From assembly GCF_042676245.1 (NCBI RefSeq), contig NZ_JBHTKA010000001.1, forward strand, positions 1,736,001 to 1,800,000: DNA of 64,000 bases, written 5' to 3'. The position numbers and the translations under genes were made by a program. The first letter of the stretch is position 1; every line of letters starts with the position of its first letter. Positions 1-8,119 of this stretch are shown here, piece after piece. This DNA comes from Ohtaekwangia kribbensis (GTDB lineage: Bacteria > Bacteroidota > Bacteroidia > Cytophagales > Cyclobacteriaceae). The notes under the pieces were generated by a model that saw only the letters and a list, made by a program, of their open reading frames with translations, had not been told where the DNA came from and searched no databases.

Positions 1-7
1 CAGATTA

Positions 8-137
8 CGTGTTTAAGTGTTTACGTATGCACGTGTTTAAGTGTGAATGTATTTAGGTTTCCTCCGGCTAATAACTTATACACCTAAAAACCAACACACT
101 TAAACACGTAAACACGTGCACACCTACACACGTAGGC
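8..137. repeat. Word-repeat inverted repeat (element A)
   Basis: The word ACGTGTTTAAGTGT occurs directly repeated at 8-21 and 31-44. The segment 31-58 is then mirrored as an imperfect reverse complement at 82-109, leaving a loop of about 23 bases. The right arm continues with related ACACGT words to about 137. The element lies just downstream of the minus-strand msrB gene, so it could help end that transcript, but it has no clear T-tract. Its design resembles the elements at 47716 and 62292, which use different words. Confidence 0.7.
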
Positions 138-145
138 ACGTCCCC

Positions 146-697
146 CTACTGCTTGCTTCTGGCTTCTGGCTTCTCTTCCTTTCCTTCTTTCTTAAAATCG
201 ATCGAAGTGGAGTTCACGCAGTAGCGTTGTCCTGTTAACGTTGGGCCGTCATCGAATAAGTGTCCTAAGTGGGAGCCGCAGCGGGCACAAAGTATTTCGG
301 TGCGAACCATACCGTGAGAACGGTCTACTACTTTCTTGATTTTGTCACCGGCAATCTCTTTGTCAAAGCTTGGCCAGCCACACTCGGATTCAAACTTCAT
401 GTCGGAAGTGAAGAGTTCGTTGCCGCAGGCGGCACAGGTATACATTCCTTTTTCTTTGTGTAAATAATACTTGCCTGTAAACGGACGATCGGTTCCCTTT
501 TCGCGAAGTATATAATACTGTTCCGGAGTCAATACAGCTTTCCACTCCGCTTCGGACCGATTGATCACCTTACCTGTATCCGATACAATCTTTGCTTTAG
601 CGCTTTTTTGTTTTTCAGTCGGCTGACTGTTTCCTGTGCAGGAATAAAGCTGGAAGGCTACCAGCACGATCAAAATAACTCTGTGCATACCGTTCAT
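146..697 (-). CDS. msrB: Peptide-methionine (R)-S-oxide reductase MsrB, lipoprotein form
   Basis: This enzyme reduces the R epimer of methionine sulfoxide in oxidised proteins. The 183-residue product shows two zinc CxxC pairs (Cys88/Cys91 and Cys137/Cys140), the catalytic Cys160 in the RYCVNS motif and a likely resolving Cys106 in SECGWPSF. The N-terminus is a signal sequence ending at a lipobox-like LYSC with Cys20, so the enzyme is probably anchored facing the periplasm. This differs from the usual cytosolic form. Two ATG codons are possible starts, at 697 and at 688, and both keep the lipobox. The C-terminal tail after residue 168 is Lys/Glu-rich and not part of the fold. The divergent-word repeat at 8-137 follows its stop codon. 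Confidence 0.93.
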   Translation of the reverse strand: MNGMHRVILIVLVAFQLYSCTGNSQPTEKQKSAKAKIVSDTGKVINRSEAEWKAVLTPEQYYILREKGTDRPFTGKYYLHKEKGMYTCAACGNELFTSDMKFESECGWPSFDKEIAGDKIKKVVDRSHGMVRTEILCARCGSHLGHLFDDGPTLTGQRYCVNSTSIDFKKEGKEEKPEARSKQ

Positions 698-804
698 TAT
701 TTTCTGCTATATACGACAAACGCCAACACCTTGATTTTGGTTTATTCATGTTTGTCTTTCACCTGACAATTAACGAATTCACCAGTAGCTCATATCCGTT
801 GCAG

Positions 805-1728
805 CTAATGGGACTCATGCTCGCAAGCCATTCCTTTATTTTCAAATTCAATCGTAACGTGATGAACGCTAATCTTTTTAAGCTCGCTTTTAATCTTCGA
901 TTTCAATAACTCCAGTGCTTCTGCTTCGAGTGGTTGCTTCAGTACGGCATGTGTAGTCAGAATATTATAGCTGCCATCCATGGTCCAGATGTGGAGATCG
1001 TGTGTATCTTCTATCTCGCCAAATTTACTGAACATTTCCCGCACCCTCTCTTCCGATACAGCCACAGGAACTCCCTGCAAAATGATTTGAAATGCTCCCC
1101 GCATATTCTTGTATACATTCACCAGGATAATAATAGCTATAATCAGGGAGAGTAACGGATCGATGATCGGGGCATCCACAAATTTCATGATGATGCTTCC
1201 TATCAACACGGCAGCCCAGCCTAATACATCTTCAAGAAAATGAAGCGATATAACTTTTTCGTTAATGGATTCGCCTTTCTTCAGGCGTAGCATAGCTGCA
1301 CCGTTAACGACTATACCTACGATCGCGAAAATGAGCATGCCCGTTGTATCCGGTTGCTCCGGATTAAAGAGTCGCGCGAACGCCTCCTTTAAAATCAACA
1401 CCGAACCAACGATCAATACAATTGAATTGATGAAGGCACCCAGAAGCGAAAACCGCTGATAGCCGTAAGTATATATAGCATCGCGTTTCTGCTTCGATTT
1501 GCGTTCAAAGTACCACGCTGTACCCAATGAAAGGCTATCCCCCAGATCGTGCAATGCATCCGAAAGAATGGCTACGGAATTGGTATAAAAACCACCGATC
1601 AATTCCAGCAAAGCAAAGCACGTATTAAGCCAGAATGCCACGCGTATATTGCCACCGTGGTGATGGTGGTGATGACCGTGGCTATGGCTATGGTCGTGAT
1701 GATCGTGATCATGATTATGATCGTGCAT
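805..1728 (-). CDS. Cation diffusion facilitator family transporter (zinc-type)
   Basis: This is a 307-residue inner-membrane metal/proton antiporter of the CDF (ZitB/CzcD) family, probably exporting Zn2+ or a similar divalent ion. The first 26 residues are an extended run of His and Asp, a cytosolic metal-sensing tail typical of zinc CDFs. About six membrane segments follow. The paired HxxxD metal-site motifs are visible in the second segment (LSDALHDLGDS) and the fifth (HFLEDVLGW), and a C-terminal cytoplasmic domain begins near residue 210. The ATG at 1728 is the only sensible start, since it opens the His-rich tail. It is transcribed divergently from the CHAT gene across a 175-base gap. 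The exact metal cannot be read from the sequence. Confidence 0.92.
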   Translation of the reverse strand: MHDHNHDHDHHDHSHSHGHHHHHHGGNIRVAFWLNTCFALLELIGGFYTNSVAILSDALHDLGDSLSLGTAWYFERKSKQKRDAIYTYGYQRFSLLGAFINSIVLIVGSVLILKEAFARLFNPEQPDTTGMLIFAIVGIVVNGAAMLRLKKGESINEKVISLHFLEDVLGWAAVLIGSIIMKFVDAPIIDPLLSLIIAIIILVNVYKNMRGAFQIILQGVPVAVSEERVREMFSKFGEIEDTHDLHIWTMDGSYNILTTHAVLKQPLEAEALELLKSKIKSELKKISVHHVTIEFENKGMACEHESH

Positions 1729-1903
1729 AATACTAACGCTTTAAAAACCGATCCAATTTGTGCACAAAGGGGCTGCAACAGGAGTGCATAAACATTATTT
1801 TTTTCAGGTATACGGCAGCTTTTTATCTCGCATACTTATGTGACCCTGAAAATCCAACCGAATTTAGTAGCTTAGAAGTCCAATTGGATAAACGTCTGTA
1901 GTT

Positions 1904-4900
1904 ATGAAGAAAACCTGGCCCGTGGTGCTGGCATTGATTATTGCCATCGGAGTTACCCCTGTATTCAGCCAAAACAAAAAAATTGATAAGTCGCTTCAGA
2001 AAATTGACTCTTATTTCGCTGGTGGCAATCTCTCGAAAGCAAACAGTTCGCTGCAAAAATTAAAGAAATCTGTCACGTCTAAAATGGGACAACAGAATGC
2101 CTATATGCCGGGCCTATACCTGCGTGAAGCACGTATCAACATGGCTTTGGGTGTATTCAGCGGATTTGAAAATACGCTAACCAATGCCCTGAGCAGCAGC
2201 CAGGCGATGTATGGTGATAACAGCGGCAGTTATGCCAGTACATTGGTTGATGTAGCTGAAATATATAATGACTATGGTAACTATCGCCTCAGTCGCGAGT
2301 ACCTTGATAAAGCCAAGGATCTGCTTACCAAAACAAACCAGATGACCGATGCACTCAATGGCAAGATTGCTCTGGCAGAAGCCGATGCAATGATTGGACA
2401 AGGTTTCTGTAACGATGCACTGGATATACTCGAAACAGCAGAAAAATACTTTGCTTCGCGTGCGATTGAAAAAGAATCGATCGTTGATGGTACTTCCATC
2501 AAAACACAACGTGTACCGATTGAAGAAATTCCACAGCGCTATGGTGATTACGCACGATTGCTAAATCTTCGTTTGAAAGCCTATACGAAGAAAGGTCGTA
2601 TCTCCATTATCGGTGGTGACACCGAGACTGCAGACAACGCTTACTCCACAGTTCGTTCGTGGCTGAAAGGTAAATCACGTTTTCTCGGAGAGACCAGTCT
2701 CGCGGAAGTAGAGGCGCGCTATATATTTGCCAAGGCTTTGGAAGAAAACGGCACGCGACATGAGAATGAACTTGACTTCGACAACATTCTGAGTGATCTG
2801 AAAAAGAAAATCAATCCTACCAATTCACTCGCCCATGATATATACCTCGACTACCTGGAAGTATTACTGAACCGCGAAAATCGTGCGCGCTATGTAAACA
2901 CCAAACTCGAATATGAGAAGGTGCTTGACAAATCTTTTCCGAAGACCAGTATCCATCGCGAAAACGAAAAAGCAGTTGAATTCAACTCGAAACTGAGTCG
3001 CGATAAAACGCGTAACCTGGAAGCCGATGCTTTGGAAGTATTGAAGAAATTACCTAAGAACTATATTACATCTGCTCGTACCGTTGCATTCTTGTATGAT
3101 GTATCGCTTCGTGAAAAACGTTATGCGGCTGCCGAAGCATATCTCAATCAACTGACCGAAATCAAGAAAGAACTCTATGGCGAAAATTCTCCGGAGTACC
3201 ACCTTTCCAAAATATACCTTGCCGACTTCTATCTCGATTACACTAACAAAATTGATGAAGCCGGCAAAATATATAAGGAAAGCTATTTTGGAGTGGTTGA
3301 AAAACAGATTGGCGAACAACACAAAGATCTGTTGAATATACTCAACCACATTGCAACGTGGTATGAACTGACCGATCAATATGATCTCGCCTTAAAAACA
3401 TTGAACGATGCTTCTGATAAAGCCGTGTTAAAATATAGCAACGAAGATCCGGAGTATGGCAAAGAGCTTGATCGCATTGCTGGTCTGGCGCTAAAGATCG
3501 GTAAATATGAAAAAGCTGAAGCGGATATCGCCAAGGCATTGAAGATCCTGGAAGAATATCGCAAAGATGATTCGCGTATAGCAGATTATGTTCACGCTAT
3601 CGATACACAAGCTAAACTCTATGGTATAAAAGGGATGTTCGATGAAGCCGAAGCGAACCTCGATCGTTCCAATCGTCTCATCTCGAAAGCCAATGTAGAA
3701 TTCGGAAACGAGCTTGCCACAGCCGAAGAACTCACTGCGCTCTTTATTCAGCTCGGAGATTTTTACGAAGCCGATAATATGCTGAATACGCAGATACCGG
3801 AGTACGAAAAACTGTATGGCAAGAACTCGCTTCGTCTGATAGAACCCCTGGTAAACAAAGGAAGAATTCTTCTGGCAAAAGGTGATTATACAGAAGCCGA
3901 GCGAACTGCGCAACGTGCCAACCAGATCGCTGTAAAAACGTATGGAGAAACTTCTACCAAAACAGCTCCGACTCAAAAATTACTCAGCGATATATACTAT
4001 ACCCTTGGGGATTATGAAAAGGCACAGGACAATGTGATAAAAGCAATTACCAGCCAGGAGAAACAATTTGGTCGCAATCACATCGAAGTAGCCAAATCAA
4101 TTTCACAGCTGGCGCTGATCAAATTCTACAAAGGTGACAACCGCAAGGAAGTTGAAAAACTGATGATCGAGTCGCGCGATATTATGGCGAGTAAACTTGG
4201 TAAAGACAATCCGCAGTATGCCGAAATATTAAAAAACGTTGCTGTACTCTATATCTCTGAAAAGAAATTCGATATAGCGTTCAACTCGCTCACGGTAGCC
4301 GAAAATATCTGGCGCACTAAGACTGGCAAAAAGAACAACATCAACACGGCCAGTATTTATACATTGACGGGAGATGTATACTACCAGCAGAAAAACTACA
4401 AAAAGGCAGAAGAGTTTTATACAAAGTCCAAAGACTTGTACGAACAATTCTTCAGCGCGTCACATCCGGAGTATGTAAAAGTACTATCGAAGCTCAGCAA
4501 GGTATACTACATGCAGAAAGACTATAAGCGCTCGAAGAAACTTGTTGAAGAAGCACTCAACAACTACGAAGGCTTCATTAAAGACTTCTTCCCGGCTTTG
4601 AGTGAACGTGAAAAAGCTAAATACTGGAATACTATCAAAGGCGACTTTGAGTTTTATAACACGCTTGCTTTTAGTAACCTCGAAGACTTCCGCGACTTAA
4701 CAGGTAAAGTATATAACTATCAATTACTCACGAAGGCATTGTTGCTTAGCTCTTCGATCAAAATCCGTGAGCGCATTCTGAACAGTACGGATGAACAACT
4801 GAAATCGCAGTACAATACCTGGATACAGAAGAAAGAACAACTTACCCTGGCATTATCATTGAGTCCTGCACAGTTGTTGGAAAGTCAGATTGATCCATCT

Positions 4901-6139
4901 GCTTTGCAACAGGAGGTTGAGCGTTTGGAAAAAGAGCTCAGTCAGAAATCTGAACTCTTCGGACAATCATTCGATAACAAGCGCATCACGTATGATGACG
5001 TGAAAAAAGTATTAAAGCCAAATGACGTTGCTATTGAAATGGTGCGTTACCGTTATTTCAATCATACGCTCACCGATTCGGTAATTTACGCAGCGCTATA
5101 TATCAAGAAAGAGTTTTCCAAACCGAAAGTTATTATTCTGAAAGACGGTAAGAAGATGGAGAACCGATATTTCAAATTCTATCGCAATGCCATTACCGGA
5201 AAAATTCCTGATACATACTCATACAATATATTCTGGCAACCCATCGTGAATGAAATCGGACAGGTTGCAACGGTATATCTATCCGCAGACGGTGTCTATA
5301 ACCAGATAAACCTGGAAGCTATACCTACACCGGATGGCCGCTATGTAATCGACAACTCCAACATTGTACTGGTAAGCAATACCAAAGATCTTTACCTGCG
5401 CAATATAAAATCAAGAGCTACTACATCGGAGAACACAGCAACGATGTTTGGCAATCCTAAATTTTACCTCACGGCTTCCACCGATCAGCTTATAGCACCG
5501 CTTCCGGGAACGGAAAAAGAAGTAACACAAGTGCAATTCATGCTGAAGCAAAAAGGATGGTTAACGGCCGAGTACGTAGAAAATCTCGCTTCGGAAGAAA
5601 AGATCAAAGAGATGAGTAATCCAAAGATATTCCACATTGCTACTCATGGTTTCTACAGACCTACTGCGCAGGTTACACTGGAGCAGCAAATAGAAGGCAA
5701 TGAAGCGGTGATGGCGCAGAACCCGTTAATGCGTACTGGTCTTTTACTGAAAGGTGCCGGAGACCTGATGGATAAGACAAGCTATAACTTCAATATGGAG
5801 AACGGTATACTCACGGCTTACGAAGCGATGAGTCTCAACCTGGATAAAACAGACCTGGTTGTATTAAGCGCCTGCGAAACAGGACTTGGTGATCTTGAAG
5901 CCGGTGAAGGTGTATATGGTTTGCAACGTGCTTTCCTCGTAGCAGGAGCAAAAGTTTTGATCATGAGTATGTTCAAAGTGGATGACGAAGCAACCCAGCA
6001 ACTCATGCTGAAATTTTACCAGAAGTGGCTTAACACGGGCAACCTGCGTCAGAGCTTTATCGATGCAAAAAAAGAACTTCGCACCGATTACCCGGAGCCT
6101 ATATATTGGGGGGCTTTTATGATGATCGGCTTAGACTAA
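1904..6139 (+). CDS. Exported TPR-repeat CHAT-domain protein
   Basis: The 1411-residue product begins with a cleavable signal peptide (about residues 1-23, ending VFSQ). A very long array of tetratricopeptide-like helical repeats runs from about residue 25 to 900, and a C-terminal CHAT peptidase-like domain covers roughly 1040-1411. The CHAT dyad is intact: His1248 in HIATHGFY and Cys1324 in VLSACETGLGD, followed by the conserved GEGVYGLQRAFLVAGA segment. CHAT domains are caspase-clan cysteine proteases, and the best studied ones act when a TPR array senses a partner. Export to the periplasm or surface is inferred from the signal peptide. It stands alone, with no adjacent adaptor or nuclease gene to suggest a target. 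The stop is followed by a palindromic repeat shared with the convergent methyltransferase gene. Confidence 0.9.
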   Translation: MKKTWPVVLALIIAIGVTPVFSQNKKIDKSLQKIDSYFAGGNLSKANSSLQKLKKSVTSKMGQQNAYMPGLYLREARINMALGVFSGFENTLTNALSSSQAMYGDNSGSYASTLVDVAEIYNDYGNYRLSREYLDKAKDLLTKTNQMTDALNGKIALAEADAMIGQGFCNDALDILETAEKYFASRAIEKESIVDGTSIKTQRVPIEEIPQRYGDYARLLNLRLKAYTKKGRISIIGGDTETADNAYSTVRSWLKGKSRFLGETSLAEVEARYIFAKALEENGTRHENELDFDNILSDLKKKINPTNSLAHDIYLDYLEVLLNRENRARYVNTKLEYEKVLDKSFPKTSIHRENEKAVEFNSKLSRDKTRNLEADALEVLKKLPKNYITSARTVAFLYDVSLREKRYAAAEAYLNQLTEIKKELYGENSPEYHLSKIYLADFYLDYTNKIDEAGKIYKESYFGVVEKQIGEQHKDLLNILNHIATWYELTDQYDLALKTLNDASDKAVLKYSNEDPEYGKELDRIAGLALKIGKYEKAEADIAKALKILEEYRKDDSRIADYVHAIDTQAKLYGIKGMFDEAEANLDRSNRLISKANVEFGNELATAEELTALFIQLGDFYEADNMLNTQIPEYEKLYGKNSLRLIEPLVNKGRILLAKGDYTEAERTAQRANQIAVKTYGETSTKTAPTQKLLSDIYYTLGDYEKAQDNVIKAITSQEKQFGRNHIEVAKSISQLALIKFYKGDNRKEVEKLMIESRDIMASKLGKDNPQYAEILKNVAVLYISEKKFDIAFNSLTVAENIWRTKTGKKNNINTASIYTLTGDVYYQQKNYKKAEEFYTKSKDLYEQFFSASHPEYVKVLSKLSKVYYMQKDYKRSKKLVEEALNNYEGFIKDFFPALSEREKAKYWNTIKGDFEFYNTLAFSNLEDFRDLTGKVYNYQLLTKALLLSSSIKIRERILNSTDEQLKSQYNTWIQKKEQLTLALSLSPAQLLESQIDPSALQQEVERLEKELSQKSELFGQSFDNKRITYDDVKKVLKPNDVAIEMVRYRYFNHTLTDSVIYAALYIKKEFSKPKVIILKDGKKMENRYFKFYRNAITGKIPDTYSYNIFWQPIVNEIGQVATVYLSADGVYNQINLEAIPTPDGRYVIDNSNIVLVSNTKDLYLRNIKSRATTSENTATMFGNPKFYLTASTDQLIAPLPGTEKEVTQVQFMLKQKGWLTAEYVENLASEEKIKEMSNPKIFHIATHGFYRPTAQVTLEQQIEGNEAVMAQNPLMRTGLLLKGAGDLMDKTSYNFNMENGILTAYEAMSLNLDKTDLVVLSACETGLGDLEAGEGVYGLQRAFLVAGAKVLIMSMFKVDDEATQQLMLKFYQKWLNTGNLRQSFIDAKKELRTDYPEPIYWGAFMMIGLD

Positions 6140-6152
6140 ATGCAATTTTCAG

Positions 6153-6234
6153 CCCGCAGATTTGCGCAAATATACGCGGAATATATACTATATATTTTCT
6201 GTCTTTAGCTGTGTAAATCTGCGCCCTCTGCGGG
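6153..6234. repeat. CCCGCAGA-class palindromic repeat, copy 1
   Basis: CCCGCAGA at 6153-6160 is matched by TCTGCGGG at 6227-6234, with further partial pairing inside (CAGATTTGCGC against GTAAATCTGCG). The element fills the gap between two convergent genes and probably acts as a shared 3' hairpin. The right end, TAAATCTGCGCCCTCTGCGG, is identical to the right end of copy 2 at 49403-49476, so this is a dispersed repeat rather than a chance hairpin. Confidence 0.75.
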
Positions 6235-6241
6235 AATCAAT

Positions 6242-7135
6242 TTATTTTCTAAATCGCAGAAACGTCCCCATCGGCAAATCTTTACCTTGTTTGGATTTCA
6301 GGAAGAACTCACCGTACTCGGCATCTGTAATATCGAAATGAGTCTTCGCAACATTTAGTCCAACGATTGGCGACAGGCCCACAGCGTACATGCTGAGTAT
6401 AAAGAAGTAATTTTTCCTTTCGAGTAATTTACTGCTCATCTCGATCAGTTCGTTCAACTGTTCCTGCAGTGTCCACTTCTCTCCTTCCGGACCACGGCCA
6501 TACGGTGGCGGGTCCATAATGATACCGTTGTAGGTATTGCCTCGCTTTACTTCGCGTCTCACAAACTTGAATGCATCTTCGTATACCCAGCGGATATCAT
6601 TCAAGTTATTCAATTGCATATTCTGGTTTGCCCAATTTATACCAGGACGCGAAGCATCACAATGTATCACTTCTGCTCCTGCCGAACGCGCTACTACCGA
6701 GGCTGCCCCGGTATAAGCGAAAAGATTTAGTACGCGGGGTTTATTTATACTCCAGCCCGAAACTGTATCGTAAATAAAATTCCAGTTACTACCCTGCTCC
6801 GGGAAAATACCCACGTGTCCGAAACTTGTAAGGGCCAGTCGTAAGGTGAGGTTTAAATCATTGTATTGATATTGCACGTTCCAGGTTTCGGGCATGCCCT
6901 GGTTGCGCGACCATCCGCCCTTTACATCATCTGAAAATCGAAACTTGTCCTTTTGTTCTCGAACAAATTTAGCATCGGCAACTTTCTTCCATTCCTGGTC
7001 GCTCAACGATTTACTCCAGATGGCCTGTGGCTCCGGACGAATCAAAGTATATTTTCCAAAACGTTCCAGTTTTTCACAATCACCGGAGTCAATCAACTCG
7101 TAGTCTTTCCAGGAAGAAGGATGCAATAGTTTCAT
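6242..7135 (-). CDS. Class I SAM-dependent methyltransferase, RlmI/RlmK-like
   Basis: This 297-residue protein belongs to the rRNA cytosine-C5/guanine methyltransferase group related to RlmI and the C-terminal domain of RlmKL. The SAM-binding motif is visible as NLFAYTGAASVVARSAGAE (about residue 137), with an acidic motif II in IHCDASRPGINWA and a catalytic-type loop IMDPPPYGRGPEG. There is no PUA domain at the N-terminus, unlike full RlmI. It would therefore recognise its RNA differently or act on another substrate. The ATG at 7135 begins MKLLHPSSW and sits 121 bases from the divergent RNA methyltransferase start at 7257. The family is clear, but the target nucleotide is inference. Confidence 0.85.
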   Translation of the reverse strand: MKLLHPSSWKDYELIDSGDCEKLERFGKYTLIRPEPQAIWSKSLSDQEWKKVADAKFVREQKDKFRFSDDVKGGWSRNQGMPETWNVQYQYNDLNLTLRLALTSFGHVGIFPEQGSNWNFIYDTVSGWSINKPRVLNLFAYTGAASVVARSAGAEVIHCDASRPGINWANQNMQLNNLNDIRWVYEDAFKFVRREVKRGNTYNGIIMDPPPYGRGPEGEKWTLQEQLNELIEMSSKLLERKNYFFILSMYAVGLSPIVGLNVAKTHFDITDAEYGEFFLKSKQGKDLPMGTFLRFRK

Positions 7136-7220
7136 AAAGCCGTAAAACTAAAGCTTTTTAAGTTTAATGCAGAAAGTGAAAAGCATGCTTTGCAAAAAAC
7201 AGAAGCTTTCAACCGGGTGC

Positions 7221-7251
7221 TTTCAGCTTTACCCTTGCCGTATTAGCTTTG
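7221..7251 (+). promoter_or_regulatory. Bacteroidota-type promoter for the TrmH-family gene
   Basis: TAGCTTTG at 7244-7251 fits the -7 consensus TAnnTTTG. TTTC at 7221-7224 lies 19 bases upstream as a near match to the -33 TTTG. The -7 element ends five bases before the ATG at 7257, so the transcript would be leaderless or nearly so. Confidence 0.5.
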
Positions 7252-7256
7252 CCGTT

Positions 7257-8048
7257 ATGCATTTCCTGATCACCAGTACACAAAATCCGAAAGTCAAGAA
7301 TCTGATTGCGCTTGAAAAACCTCGCGAGCGAAGAAAGCAGTGTCTCTTTACTATCGAGGGCAAAAAGGAAATTGGTCTGGCGCTGGAAGCCGGCTATAAA
7401 ATCGGCAATCTTTTTTTCTGTGAAGACATCATCAGTCTGCAAGAAGTAAAGGCATTCGCCAAGTCAGATCAGCAACTTATACCAGTATCACGCGAAGTGT
7501 TTGAAAAGATAGCCGTACGCGAAGGCACTGGTGGACTCATCGCGGTAGCGGAACAAAAAACGCATCGACTCGACCAACTGACGCTAAGTAAAAATCCATT
7601 GCTGCTCATTGTAGAAGCCGTTGAAAAACCGGGGAACTTGGGAGCATTGTTACGCACGGCCGATGCCGCAGGTGTTGATGCCGTGATCATCTGCGACCCG
7701 CAAACTGACTTCTACAATCCAAACGTTATACGTTCCAGTGTAGGGTGTGTGTTTACCAACCAACTTGCATCGGCAACTTCGGATGAGACAATCCAGTGGC
7801 TGAAAAAAAATAACATTACGATTTACTGCACCTACCTGCAGGCATCGAAGCAATATCACCTGACTGATTTTACCCGTCCAAGTGCCATTGTTATGGGCAC
7901 GGAGGCCACCGGACTATCGGATGTGTGGGTGAAGCATTCGGATGCAAATATCATCATCCCGATGCAGGGTAAAATTGACTCCATGAACGTTTCCACCGCG
8001 GCTGCCGTGGTTATTTTCGAAGCCAAGCGGCAGCGCGGATTCTCCTGA
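7257..8048 (+). CDS. TrmH/SpoU-family RNA 2'-O-methyltransferase
   Basis: The product is a SPOUT-fold RNA ribose methyltransferase related to RlmB/TrmH. After an N-terminal substrate-binding region (residues 1-100, starting MHFLITSTQNPKVKNL), the three family motifs appear in order: EKPGNLGALLRTADAAG, IVMGTEATGLSD, and IPMQGKIDSMNVSTAAA. They contribute the catalytic arginine and the SAM-holding knot. An upstream in-frame ATG at 7167 would add 30 residues that do not resemble the family. ATG 7257 is preferred because the homologous fold begins there and a -7 promoter element sits directly before it. Length is then 263 residues, normal for the family. The precise modified site (rRNA or tRNA) cannot be told from sequence. 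Confidence 0.9.
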   Translation: MHFLITSTQNPKVKNLIALEKPRERRKQCLFTIEGKKEIGLALEAGYKIGNLFFCEDIISLQEVKAFAKSDQQLIPVSREVFEKIAVREGTGGLIAVAEQKTHRLDQLTLSKNPLLLIVEAVEKPGNLGALLRTADAAGVDAVIICDPQTDFYNPNVIRSSVGCVFTNQLASATSDETIQWLKKNNITIYCTYLQASKQYHLTDFTRPSAIVMGTEATGLSDVWVKHSDANIIIPMQGKIDSMNVSTAAAVVIFEAKRQRGFS

Positions 8049-8119
8049 GTTTATTTTTATGAGTTTATACTGATAGCTCCCCGAAATGCAGTAAATTCGT
8101 AGTCGAGCCCATACCTTCG

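Noticed and set aside
8..137. CRISPR-like array from the repeated ACGTGTTTAAGTGT words
   Set aside because: Spacing is under 10 bases, copies are inverted as well as direct, and no cas gene is present.
1549..1791. Plus-strand open frame opposite the CDF exporter
   Set aside because: It is the antisense of the His/Asp-rich tail, whose repeated CAT/GAT codons keep the reverse frame open by composition; no domain is visible.
7167..7256. Longer start for the TrmH-family gene
   Set aside because: The extra 30 residues do not resemble the family and a promoter box lies inside this stretch.
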